NCBI GenBank assembly: GCA_002718395.1
Contig: PBEG01000013.1
Coordinates: 1 to 43,731 of the forward strand
Source of the DNA: Chloroflexota bacterium
Lineage (GTDB): Bacteria; Chloroflexota; Dehalococcoidia; UBA2979
DNA: 43,731 bases
Direction of reading: 5' to 3'
Both the position numbers and the translations under genes were made by a program. Under the pieces are notes generated by a model, which was not told the origin of the DNA, ran no database searches, and was given only the letters and a program-made list of their open reading frames with translations. Below, piece after piece: positions 8,342 to 16,769 of the stretch. The first letter of the stretch is position 1, and the number at the start of each line of letters is the position of its first letter.

Positions 8342-9541
8342 ATGACACAACCTTTAAATGGATTAAAAATTATTGAAATAGGGGGAACAGTTAGCGTGTC
8401 AGCAGCAGGTAAGAAGTTTTCGGACTTTGGCGCTAATGTTATTAAAATAGAACCTCCTTCAGTTAGTGATGTTAGAAAAATTGCTCCTTTTCCGGATGAT
8501 ATTTTTCATATTGATAAAGGAGCAGTTCATTTAGCATTTGATACAAGTAAAAGATCCATTGTTATTGATCATTTAACCAATTCTGGAAAAGAGATAATTC
8601 AAAGACTTGGGAAAGATGCCGATCTTATAATCATGGATATCCCAGTAACAGAAGCTCAAGACTTAATTAATATTTTTAAAGACGGGGATAATCTTTTAAC
8701 TAATGTTGTTACTATCACCCCCCATGGTATGACTGGGCCATATAAGGACAGAGTTGAAAATGATCTTACGTTATTTGGTTGGTCAACTCGTTCGCACAGA
8801 CATTCGATTGCAGGAAGAGAACCATTAAGATATGGACCCTATGCTGGAGTTGTTCAGATTGGTTCGACTGCTGCAGCTGTAGGGATGGCAGCGGTTTGGT
8901 CTAAACGTAACGAAGGGATGAATCGCCTTGTTGATGTTTCTGGCGTGGAAGCATTAATGGGTAATGTTGATAGCGGCTTTTTTTTATGGGCAGTTAACGG
9001 TGCATTGCAACCGCGTTCTGCTGGTCAATCAAGCGGACTGTATCCTTCAGGTGCCTATAAATGTAAAGATGGATACATGCTTTTTTCTGCTGGTAGAGAC
9101 CCTGTCTATTCAAGGTTATGTAATGCAATAGGTAGGCCAGATTTGGCAACTGATAAACGTTTTACGGATCCAGAAGAAAAACCAAAAAATTTTGAAATCT
9201 TCAAAAAAATACTTGAAGATTGGCTCGCAACAAGAACAAAATACGAAGCTTTTGACGAGTTGCAAGAACAAGGCGTCATGTGCTGCCCTGTGCTTGATGC
9301 ATCTGAATTAGAAAATGATCCACAATCTGTTTATAGAAAATCTTATATTACTAGAAATCAAGATGGTATTGGAGATATAACTATTGCAGGGCCTCCATTT
9401 AGGATGAATGGTTTATATTCAGATGCTTGGGAATCGAAACCTGCTCCTAATTTATCTGAACACACTACTGAAATATTGCAAGAACATGGTTATGGCACTC
9501 AAGAAATTATTGCTTTATTTCGTGCAGGTGTAACTACATAA
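8342..9541 (+). CDS. CaiB/BaiF-type CoA-transferase, subunit A2 (no catalytic Asp)
   Basis: Paralogue of A1 (399 aa), similar along its whole length by eye (roughly half the residues identical in the first 100). The same architecture is present: MTQPLNGLKIIEIGG, GANVIKIEPP, HLAFDTSKRSIVID, TPHGMTGPYKDRVEND. The segment that should carry the catalytic Asp reads GVVQIGSTAAAVGMAAVW and has none, as in A1. The C-terminus is HGYGTQEIIALFRAG. It is therefore predicted to be the non-catalytic partner of B2, which begins 11 bases later. It has its own promoter-like gap upstream, so the second pair may be controlled separately from the first. Confidence 0.85.
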   Translation: MTQPLNGLKIIEIGGTVSVSAAGKKFSDFGANVIKIEPPSVSDVRKIAPFPDDIFHIDKGAVHLAFDTSKRSIVIDHLTNSGKEIIQRLGKDADLIIMDIPVTEAQDLINIFKDGDNLLTNVVTITPHGMTGPYKDRVENDLTLFGWSTRSHRHSIAGREPLRYGPYAGVVQIGSTAAAVGMAAVWSKRNEGMNRLVDVSGVEALMGNVDSGFFLWAVNGALQPRSAGQSSGLYPSGAYKCKDGYMLFSAGRDPVYSRLCNAIGRPDLATDKRFTDPEEKPKNFEIFKKILEDWLATRTKYEAFDELQEQGVMCCPVLDASELENDPQSVYRKSYITRNQDGIGDITIAGPPFRMNGLYSDAWESKPAPNLSEHTTEILQEHGYGTQEIIALFRAGVTT

Positions 9542-9552
9542 TAAGGGGAAAA

Positions 9553-10815
9553 ATGACTAGTCAACTTTTAAAAGGTATTAACGTTCTCGAAATTGCTGAA
9601 GTGTGGGCAGGACCATTTGGCTGCTCTTTAATGGGAGATCTTGGTGCTGATGTAATTAAAGTAGAAAGTTATCCTAGAAAATCTGAAACTCGAAATGCAG
9701 GAGATCCTAAGTTAGATCCTAGAGTAGCTGAGGGAGAAGGACCAATTTATGAACGCATTAATACTCATCATCATGGAAATAGAAATAAGCGTAATTTAGC
9801 CCTAGATATTAGAACTCCTGAAGGAAGGGAAGTTCTGACGAGATTAATTAAATGGGGGGATATTCTTGTAGAAAGTTTTTCAGCTGGTACTATTGATAGA
9901 CTTGGATACGGCTGGGATACAGTTAGGGAAATTAACGAAAGAATAACTATGTTATCTCTTGCAGGTTGGGGGCAAGAAGGCCCTTACCTTGGAAGAATTA
10001 TGTTTGGTGTAGGCTTTGATGCAATGGCTGGCCATTCGTTAATTCGTGGTTATCAAAATGGTACTCCTGAAGAGATGATACCAATATTACATTCAGATGC
10101 TACAGTCCCATTGACTTGGATCGTAGCAGTGTTAGGTTCGTTAATTGAAAGAGAACGCTCTGGTAAAGGAAGTTATATTGACCTAGCGCAAATTGAAGAT
10201 CTGGCTTGGCAATTTCCTGGTATTATTTCTGAATGGAAAATGAATAATAGAGTTGCAAGTCCTGTTGCTAACTCTGATCCAAGTATTGTGCCGCATGGTT
10301 GCTATAAATCTGCAGGAGAAGATAGCTGGATTAATATTGCAGCTGAAACTGACTCACAATGGGAAAGTTTAGTCACAATGATGGGTCATTCAGAATGGGC
10401 TGAACTCAAACACCCATGGTCCTCAATTATTGGGAGAATTGATAGCAGAGCAGATATTAATTCTCATATTAACCAATTTACTAAAGATTATGATTCTTTT
10501 GATTTAGCAGATAAACTCCAAGCGCAAGGAATCATTGCTGCTCCTGTACTATCTCCTCCTGATCCTCTAATGAGTCCACAATTGCATGATAGAAATTGGT
10601 TTCAAATTATTGATCACCCATATATTCCTGAAAGATTGTTAGGAGGGTTTTTGTGGAAGATAGAACCAGACCCACCTTCTTGGGATCAAAGGGCAGCTTT
10701 AGTCGGTGAAAATAATGATGAAATTCTAATGCAGCTTGGTTTCTCATCTGATGATATCTTGCAAATGAGAAAAAAAGAGGTCATTGGTGATTCTTATGAT
10801 GAGGCAACACGCTAA
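9553..10815 (+). CDS. CaiB/BaiF-type CoA-transferase, subunit B2 (catalytic)
   Basis: Paralogue of B1 (420 aa). WAGPFGCSLMGDLGADVIKVES, NRNKRNLALDIR (about 77-88), GWGQEGPY and the nucleophile Asp at about 182 in HSDATVPLT are all conserved. It shares with B1 the extra GEGPIYERINTHHHG segment before the CoA-contact motif. AAGGGG (9542-9547, before the ATG at 9553) serves as ribosome site. It forms a pair with A2 and is followed 15 bases later by nhaA, whose AAAGGAG site begins at the stop of this gene, so the operon runs on into the antiporters. The acyl substrate is unknown. Divergence from B1 suggests the two pairs act on different acids. Confidence 0.88.
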   Translation: MTSQLLKGINVLEIAEVWAGPFGCSLMGDLGADVIKVESYPRKSETRNAGDPKLDPRVAEGEGPIYERINTHHHGNRNKRNLALDIRTPEGREVLTRLIKWGDILVESFSAGTIDRLGYGWDTVREINERITMLSLAGWGQEGPYLGRIMFGVGFDAMAGHSLIRGYQNGTPEEMIPILHSDATVPLTWIVAVLGSLIERERSGKGSYIDLAQIEDLAWQFPGIISEWKMNNRVASPVANSDPSIVPHGCYKSAGEDSWINIAAETDSQWESLVTMMGHSEWAELKHPWSSIIGRIDSRADINSHINQFTKDYDSFDLADKLQAQGIIAAPVLSPPDPLMSPQLHDRNWFQIIDHPYIPERLLGGFLWKIEPDPPSWDQRAALVGENNDEILMQLGFSSDDILQMRKKEVIGDSYDEATR

Positions 10816-10830
10816 AGGAGCTTGGTATAA

Positions 10831-12210
10831 ATGGCGAGTAAATATGATTTTTTCGAAGATTTTTTCGATCTGATTAATTTCAGAGGGCAAGCAAAAAGAA
10901 AAGCGACATTAAAACGTTTTACTCAGCCTGCTCAAAATTTTATTAATACTGAGATATCAAGTGGCATAATTATTATAATTGCTGTATTGATAGCATTAGT
11001 AATAGCTAATTCTCCTTTAGACAACCTTTATTATGATTTTGTTCATTTAAAAATTAAACTTGCAATTGGTGATAATGTTCTTTCAGGTGATTTGCATTAT
11101 TGGATTAATGATGCAGCCATGGTGATTTTTTTCTTTTTAGTAGGAACGGAAATAAAAAGAGAGGTATTAGTAGGCGAACTTGCTGATAAAAAAAGTTTGC
11201 CCGTTCCATTACTAGGCGCTTTAGGGGGCATGATAGTTCCAGTATTAATTTTTTTACTTATTCTTGATGATCCCGCTGCTCGATCTGGCTGGGGAATTCC
11301 AATGGCAACTGATATTGCAATAGCCTTAGGTGCTATTGCTCTGCTAGGGGAACGAGTCCCTTCAGGATTAAAAGTGATCTTACTTGCAGTTGCTATAGTT
11401 GATGACATTGGTTCTATTCTAGTGATTGCGTTGTTTTACACAGACACAATTTCACTTGCTTATCTGGTTGCTGTTGGTTTCATTCTAACTTTAATCGCCC
11501 TTAGTAATTATGTAGGAATTCGATCAATATTGCTTTATAGTTTTATGGGATTAATTGCATGGATTTGTGCAAGTCAATCAGGCATTCATCCGACAATATT
11601 AGGTGTCATATTAGGGTTTATGACCCCATGGAAATCTTGGTACCCAACAAAAGCTTTTCCAGAAATAGCAAATAAATTACTTCTAAGAATTAAGAAAAGT
11701 TTAACAGATTCAGAGGAAGATATTGACGTTGAAAAAGCCGAACAAGATTTACTCGCAATGAGTGATATTGCCACAGAATCTGTTTCACCTTTGCATAGGA
11801 TTGAAGTTATTTTGTTACCCTGGTCAGCTTTCCTTATAGTCCCAATCTTTGCGTTTGTTAATGCAGGAATTGATGTAGGCGAAGGCGCTTTATCTGAAGC
11901 ACTTAGTTCATCTTTGACATATGCAATTGCAGTTGGTTTGTTGATAGGTAAGCCAATTGGCATAACAGCTGGAGTATGGCTTGCTGTAAAATCAGGAGCA
12001 AAATTTCCAAGAGGAGTGAACTATACTAATATTTTTGGTATGGGAATGATTGCAGGTATTGGTTTTACTGTTGCTTTGTTTATTACTGAGCTTGCTTATG
12101 TTGATGAATTGTTTTTAAGAGATGCGAAAATGGGTATATTAATTGCCTCTTTTTTAGCAGCAATATTTGGCTATCTGATGTTGCGAATATCCTCTAAATT
12201 AGCAGAGTAG
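10831..12210 (+). CDS. nhaA: Na+/H+ antiporter NhaA
   Basis: Inner-membrane electrogenic antiporter exporting Na+ for H+ (459 aa). The ion-binding Asp pair is at about 191-192 in LLAVAIVDDIGSILVIALFY, and ATDIAIALGAIALLGERVP (about 159-177) precedes it; both are NhaA signatures. HPTILGVILGFMTP and the late FGMGMIAGIGFTVALFI are also present. Between the two halves lies a charged cytoplasmic insertion of about 50 residues (DSEEDIDVEKAEQDLL) that E. coli NhaA lacks, which accounts for the extra length. Its gene follows CoA-transferase B2 by 15 bases and precedes a cation exchanger by 5, so the three are likely co-transcribed. Confidence 0.95.
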   Translation: MASKYDFFEDFFDLINFRGQAKRKATLKRFTQPAQNFINTEISSGIIIIIAVLIALVIANSPLDNLYYDFVHLKIKLAIGDNVLSGDLHYWINDAAMVIFFFLVGTEIKREVLVGELADKKSLPVPLLGALGGMIVPVLIFLLILDDPAARSGWGIPMATDIAIALGAIALLGERVPSGLKVILLAVAIVDDIGSILVIALFYTDTISLAYLVAVGFILTLIALSNYVGIRSILLYSFMGLIAWICASQSGIHPTILGVILGFMTPWKSWYPTKAFPEIANKLLLRIKKSLTDSEEDIDVEKAEQDLLAMSDIATESVSPLHRIEVILLPWSAFLIVPIFAFVNAGIDVGEGALSEALSSSLTYAIAVGLLIGKPIGITAGVWLAVKSGAKFPRGVNYTNIFGMGMIAGIGFTVALFITELAYVDELFLRDAKMGILIASFLAAIFGYLMLRISSKLAE

Positions 12211-12215
12211 ATTTA

Positions 12216-13178
12216 ATGGATTTATTTACTAGTTTGTTTCTCTTGTTGTTTGTACTAATTATTCTCATTAGCGCTGCTTCTGAAATGGTTGAAAGCTCTA
12301 TTTATATTGCAAAAAAACTAAATATTCCAAAAGCAATAATTGGCGCGACAATATTAGCCTATGGGACTTCTAGCCCAGAAATCCTTGTATCATTGCAGGC
12401 CAATTTGAATAATGAAGCTAGTATTGCATTAGGAAATGTTATTGGTTCAAATATTGCAAATGTTTGCATAGGAATGGGTATATTATATTTTTACGGAATA
12501 AAAAAATTAAATATTAAACCAGATTTTACAACTTCAATTCTTTTTTTGATTTTGAGTACTTTCGTTGTTATTTTTCATATGTCTGATGGTGTCATCGCAA
12601 GGCATGAGGGCTTTGTTCAAATTGGTATGTTGATAGCATTAAATGTCTTGTTAATTCGAGAAGCTCGTAATATTGAGAATGAAGCACAAGTTACATTTTC
12701 TGATTATTCTTTTTTTGGTTATAAAACTCATTCGTTAAGTTTAATAAGTTTGATTTTATTTTTTTCTATAATCATTTTAATTTTTTCATCAAACCTAGTT
12801 GTGATTTATGCAATTGAATCATCTGCTTTATTAAAAATTGATGCATCTTTTATAGGTTTATCGATTATTGCTGTTGGCACTAGTCTACCAGAAATTTTAG
12901 TGACTATTGCTTCAATAAAGAAAAAAGAATTTTCAATAGCAGTTGGCAATATAGTAGGTTCAAATATTTTAAATATGTTGGGTGTTTTAGGAATCCCAGC
13001 ATTATTTAGTACTTTTGATATTTCTTCTGATGATCTAAATTATCAAATGATATTTTTATTCTTAAGTTCTGTGTTGATATTTTTACCATTTATTATAGAT
13101 AAATTTCGCAAAACTATAAGTGTTGTATATTTTGGATTGTATCTATTTACGCTGTATTATTTCGGAGTCAATGCTTAA
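12216..13178 (+). CDS. CaCA-family Ca2+/Na+ antiporter (YrbG-like)
   Basis: Ten-helix membrane exchanger (320 aa) built of two inverted halves, each with an alpha repeat. Alpha-1 is GATILAYGTSSPEILVSLQANLNNEASIALGNVIGSNIAN (about 43-82) and alpha-2 is GLSIIAVGTSLPEILVTIASIKKKEFSIAVGNIVGSNILN. The two GTSxPE motifs carry the Glu residues that bind the cation. It starts 5 bases after nhaA stops. Together they would use the Na+ or H+ gradient for ion balance, sensible in a marine cell. It converges on the split TauE genes with 5 bases between stops. Confidence 0.93.
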   Translation: MDLFTSLFLLLFVLIILISAASEMVESSIYIAKKLNIPKAIIGATILAYGTSSPEILVSLQANLNNEASIALGNVIGSNIANVCIGMGILYFYGIKKLNIKPDFTTSILFLILSTFVVIFHMSDGVIARHEGFVQIGMLIALNVLLIREARNIENEAQVTFSDYSFFGYKTHSLSLISLILFFSIIILIFSSNLVVIYAIESSALLKIDASFIGLSIIAVGTSLPEILVTIASIKKKEFSIAVGNIVGSNILNMLGVLGIPALFSTFDISSDDLNYQMIFLFLSSVLIFLPFIIDKFRKTISVVYFGLYLFTLYYFGVNA

Positions 13179-13183
13179 AATGG

Positions 13184-13570
13184 CTATGTTTTTTGCATTA
13201 ATAAGGAAGCAATATTCTTTAAAGCTACTGTAATAAGGATGAATCCAAATATTTTTCTTAAGCTTTCTTGATCTAATGAGCCAGCAATTTGTGCTCCAAT
13301 AACTGCCGCGATCACAACAGGAACAATCATTATCATTACTATGTCTTTATCAATAATGTTTTTACTGATATTTCTTGATGTTGCGGACATTGCAGTTACA
13401 ATTACTGCAGCTAAGGAAATACCTTGTGCGATTGATTGTTCAATGCCCTGAATCAACGTCAATGCTGGCACAAAAAGTGTACCTCCCCCTATACCAAGCA
13501 GGCCTCCAGCAGTACCCCCTATAAAACCAATTATGAATGTTATGAGCAGTGAAAATACATCGTTTTCCAT
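13184..13570 (-). CDS. TauE/SafE permease, C-terminal half-gene
   Basis: Half-length (128 aa) member of the sulfite exporter TauE/SafE (DUF81) family. It has the repeat signature FIGGTAGGLLGIGGGTLFVPALTLI near its N-terminus and about four hydrophobic helices. The family normally has two such repeats in one protein of about 250 residues. This ORF begins with ATG directly after the TAA of the upstream half, in the same frame, with only a weak AGG upstream. It may be made by termination-reinitiation and pair with the first half, or be the tail of a gene broken by one nonsense codon. The transported anion (sulfite, sulfonate or other) is unknown. Confidence 0.8.
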   Translation of the reverse strand: MENDVFSLLITFIIGFIGGTAGGLLGIGGGTLFVPALTLIQGIEQSIAQGISLAAVIVTAMSATSRNISKNIIDKDIVMIMIVPVVIAAVIGAQIAGSLDQESLRKIFGFILITVALKNIASLLMQKT

Positions 13571-13927
13571 TTAAGTACCTAGCAACAATCGAATACCAAC
13601 TATGATGAGAAAGATAGAAAATATGAGTTTTAATCTGCGGTCAGGAGTTACATGCATGATTTTAGCTCCTATTTGACCACCGATAATACCACCCAAACCA
13701 AGGATTAATGCTACTGCCCAATCTATATCACCGCGAATAATATACAGAATTAATGCTGCAGTTGCTCCAAAAATTACTATGACTAATGAATTAGCATGGG
13801 CTCGATGTTGTTGCATTTTTGTAAAACTTGTAAATAGTGGCACCATCACTGTGCCACCACCAATACCCGTTAGTCCAGATATGATTCCGCCAATTATACT
13901 TATTATTAAATATTTAATTTTTTTCAT
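13571..13927 (-). CDS. TauE/SafE permease, N-terminal half-gene
   Basis: Half-length (118 aa) TauE/SafE-family membrane protein with the repeat signature IIGGIISGLTGIGGGTVMVPLFTSF and four hydrophobic segments, ending in IFLIIVGIRLLLGT. It starts 2 bases after the stop of the acyl-CoA ligase gene, so ligase, first half and second half form one operon. Joined to the next ORF the product would be about 247 residues, the normal length for the family. That leaves either a genuine two-subunit permease or a single nonsense change. A role in exporting a product of the ligase pathway is possible but not shown. Confidence 0.8.
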   Translation of the reverse strand: MKKIKYLIISIIGGIISGLTGIGGGTVMVPLFTSFTKMQQHRAHANSLVIVIFGATAALILYIIRGDIDWAVALILGLGGIIGGQIGAKIMHVTPDRRLKLIFSIFLIIVGIRLLLGT

Positions 13928-13929
13928 TT

Positions 13930-15447
13930 TTATTTATCTGTTTTACTAGCATACTCTTTTTTTAGTTGACTACGCTTAATTTTCCCATTTCTTGTCCTAG
14001 GAATTTTACTAATTGGATATATTGCATGTGGCATTTTGTATTTCGCTAAAGTTTTCGCTAGTGTATTTTTAAATTTTTCTTCTGAAAAATTACTTTCATT
14101 ATCTAAAACAACTACTGCATAAATTAGTGTTTTATTTTCACTTGCTTTAATGCCAAAGACAGCAGATTCATTAACGTTATCTAATGCATCTAATGCTGCT
14201 TCAACTTCTACAGGGGAAACTCTATATCCAAATGATTTAATTATTTCATCGCTTCTGCCATGAAACCAAATATAACCATCTTCATCAATCGAAGCTGTGT
14301 CTCCACCAATAAACCAATCTCCCCTAAAAACTTCTTTTTCTTCTTCTGGCCTTTTCCAATAACCTAACATTAGTCCATGATCAGATTTATGTGAAGCTAG
14401 TAATCCAACCTCATTGACTTGCAAGGGGGTGGTTCCATTTTCTTCAGGCAGAATAACAATTTTGCGACCTGGTTGTGGTTTTCCTGGAGAACCAGCCTTG
14501 ATTGCTATATTTTGATGTGTGGAAATATATGTTGACAGTTCGGTCATACCTAATGCTTCATATAAGTCTGTTCCTACTTTTGCTTGCCATTCTTTTAAGA
14601 CTTCTTTCGGAAGCGGCTCACCAGAACAAAGACCATATCTCAGCGAATTTAAACTTTTTTTACTAATCTCTACATATTTTAAAATTTGTCTATAGATGGT
14701 TGGTACTGCTACAAATATAGAAATATGATGTTGCTTAATCATTTCAACCCATTTATTTGGTTCTTTTGAGCCGTTATATAAGTGAGCATGTCCACCCGCA
14801 AGCCATACATCCATCAACCCAACACCCAGTGTAAACGTCCAGTTCAATGTTCCAGCATGCAAGACATTATCATCAGCTTGATAATGCTCCCATCCCTCTT
14901 TCATGAGTTTTCGGCCAAGTATTGTTCTGTGAGCATGTAAGACACCTTTTGGCTTAGATGTTGTTCCTGATGTATAAACCATGAATGCGGGTGCATTAGC
15001 AGTCGCTTTACTTGAGTACATCTCATTTTTTGAAATTGATTGATTTAATCGTTCAGGAGATATTAAATTGTAATTCCCTTCATATGTCTTCTTCGTTTCT
15101 GTCGTAATAATTTCTTTTGCTGTACTGTCTTTTAACAGAAAATTGATTTCTTGATCAGATAGCTCTGGAGAAGCAGGAATTGGTATTTTATCAGCTAAAA
15201 TTGATGCAAAGAAGCAAAAAGCATATTCAGCTGAATGCGGCATGCGAATTAATATTTTAGAATTTGTACTTTTGATAACTTTGTTTAAATTAGTCGCGTA
15301 CACATTTAAAATATTCCATAATTCTTCATAACTCCATGTTTGACTACTTGTGTCATCAATGAATGTAAATGCAGGTTTATTTTTAGATTGTGGATCTTGA
15401 GACCATTTTTCTAAACATTCTTTAGTGAGATTAAAAATTTCATTCAT
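13930..15447 (-). CDS. AMP-forming acyl-CoA synthetase (aryl/acyl-CoA ligase type)
   Basis: Activates a carboxylic acid to its CoA thioester through an acyl-adenylate (505 aa, normal length). The ATP-binding loop is YTSGTTSKPKGVLHAH (about 158-173), the second motif YEALGMTELS (about 296-305), the hinge motif GDTASIDEDGYIWFHGRSDE (about 382-401), and the catalytic Lys in PRTRNGKIKR (about 489). The long WTFTLGVGLMDVWLAGGHAHLYNG region resembles benzoate-CoA and medium-chain acyl-CoA ligases, but the substrate cannot be fixed. It is first in an operon with the split TauE permease and divergent from the LhgO-like gene. A 9-bp inverted repeat lies in the shared gap. Confidence 0.9.
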   Translation of the reverse strand: MNEIFNLTKECLEKWSQDPQSKNKPAFTFIDDTSSQTWSYEELWNILNVYATNLNKVIKSTNSKILIRMPHSAEYAFCFFASILADKIPIPASPELSDQEINFLLKDSTAKEIITTETKKTYEGNYNLISPERLNQSISKNEMYSSKATANAPAFMVYTSGTTSKPKGVLHAHRTILGRKLMKEGWEHYQADDNVLHAGTLNWTFTLGVGLMDVWLAGGHAHLYNGSKEPNKWVEMIKQHHISIFVAVPTIYRQILKYVEISKKSLNSLRYGLCSGEPLPKEVLKEWQAKVGTDLYEALGMTELSTYISTHQNIAIKAGSPGKPQPGRKIVILPEENGTTPLQVNEVGLLASHKSDHGLMLGYWKRPEEEKEVFRGDWFIGGDTASIDEDGYIWFHGRSDEIIKSFGYRVSPVEVEAALDALDNVNESAVFGIKASENKTLIYAVVVLDNESNFSEEKFKNTLAKTLAKYKMPHAIYPISKIPRTRNGKIKRSQLKKEYASKTDK

Positions 15448-15467
15448 TATAATTTTTTCTTTATTTG

Positions 15468-15509
15468 AAGTTAATTTTTTGAATTACCAATCAAGCATAT
15501 AATTAACTT
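15468..15509. promoter_or_regulatory. 9-bp inverted repeat (24-bp spacer) between ligase and dehydrogenase genes
   Basis: AAGTTAATT at 15468-15476 is the exact reverse complement of AATTAACTT at 15501-15509. The centres are 33 bp apart, about three helical turns, inside the 86-bp divergent promoter gap. TATAAT at 15498-15503 overlaps the right arm. It could be two half-sites of a regulator controlling both directions. No regulator gene is nearby. Confidence 0.4.
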
Positions 15510-15533
15510 ATTATATAGAAAAGAGGAGTTGAT

Positions 15534-16685
15534 TTGGAATCTGATTTTGATGTTGTTATAATTGGTGCAGGTGTAGTTGGGCTTGCAATTGGAGCAAGCA
15601 TTTCTGATAATCAACGAACATTAATTATTGAAAAGAATTCAAATTTTGGCTTAGAGTCATCAAGTCATAACAGTGAAGTCATTCATGCAGGTATCTATTA
15701 TCCTATTAATTCCAATAAACATTTGTTTTGCTTAGAAGGAAATAAACTTCTATATGAATGGTGTAATAGATATCAAATAAAGCATAAGCGTGTAGGAAAG
15801 ATTGTCAATGCAATTAATCAAGGTGACCTAAATAATCTTGAACATGCATGGCATTTAGCATCTGAAAGTGGAGCTAGAGTTAGAAGATTGACACTTAATG
15901 AATTAAATGAATATAGAAAAAATATCGCTATTGAGGATGGTTTTTTTTCTGAGGATACTGGAATTTTAGATTCTGTAAGTTTTTTGAAATCATTAGAATA
16001 TTTTGCTAAACAAAATGAAACTTTTTTTTCATATAATACTATCCCTATTAATATTCAGAAAAATAAAAATAACTTTAAAATTCAAATCAAAAATTATGAT
16101 AGTTCTGAAGATGAGATTACTGCGAATTTGATAATCAATGCAGCTGGACATGGTGCACCTGAAATTGCTGCATTGATAGGGTATAAAATTGATGGAGATG
16201 ATCCTAATGTGCCAATACTAAGACAACACGTAAACAGAGGTGTTTATTTTGATATTATCAATAATAAAATTAATCATTCGATCAATAATTTAGTTTACCC
16301 TGTGCCAATTAATCGAGAAAAAATGCAAGACCACATTAATACTTCAGGTGGCTTAGGCATTCATTTAACAAAAACTTTGGATGGTGATCTTAAATTAGGT
16401 CCAGATGCCGAATGGTTAAATAATGATGATGAAATGGATTATATTAATAATGGTAAAAAGGCTCAACAGTTTTATATTGCTGGGAAAAGTATTCTGCCTA
16501 AATTAAATATTGAAGATATTGTACCTGCTCATGTTGGTTATCGTTCTAGGCTTCAGACCAAAAATAATCAATATGCTGATTTTTTGATTTGGCAGGACAA
16601 ACAATATATTCATTTAGGAGGCATTGAGTCCCCAGGTTTGACTGCGAGTTTAGCTATTGCAAAAAAAATCAAAAATTTATTATAA
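15534..16685 (+). CDS. LhgO-like FAD-dependent dehydrogenase
   Basis: FAD enzyme of the D-amino-acid-oxidase fold (383 aa), closest by eye to L-2-hydroxyglutarate dehydrogenase/oxidase. The dinucleotide-binding motif is VVIIGAGVVGLAIGASIS (about 7-24), followed by the family signature SSSHNSEVIHAGIYYP (about 42-57) and LEGNKLLYEW. A second FAD segment with NAAGHGA follows. The C-terminal GGIESPGLTASLAIA is the usual flavin-contact end. The TTG start is well supported, since GAGGAG sits 5 bases before it and no ATG is nearby. It probably oxidises a 2-hydroxy acid and passes electrons to the quinone pool. The exact substrate is uncertain because paralogues are common. Confidence 0.85.
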   Translation: MESDFDVVIIGAGVVGLAIGASISDNQRTLIIEKNSNFGLESSSHNSEVIHAGIYYPINSNKHLFCLEGNKLLYEWCNRYQIKHKRVGKIVNAINQGDLNNLEHAWHLASESGARVRRLTLNELNEYRKNIAIEDGFFSEDTGILDSVSFLKSLEYFAKQNETFFSYNTIPINIQKNKNNFKIQIKNYDSSEDEITANLIINAAGHGAPEIAALIGYKIDGDDPNVPILRQHVNRGVYFDIINNKINHSINNLVYPVPINREKMQDHINTSGGLGIHLTKTLDGDLKLGPDAEWLNNDDEMDYINNGKKAQQFYIAGKSILPKLNIEDIVPAHVGYRSRLQTKNNQYADFLIWQDKQYIHLGGIESPGLTASLAIAKKIKNLL

Positions 16686-16769
16686 AACACTGATTTATTT
16701 TCCTATCGCAATTCATGACGATTTCTGATAGTTTAGTTCTTGTTATTGAATATTAGCGAATTTGTAATT

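Noticed and set aside
11097-11963. Minus-strand ORFs of 103 and 125 aa inside nhaA
   Set aside because: They are shadows of the nhaA membrane segments, with no ribosome site and Ser/Pro/Ile-rich antisense composition.
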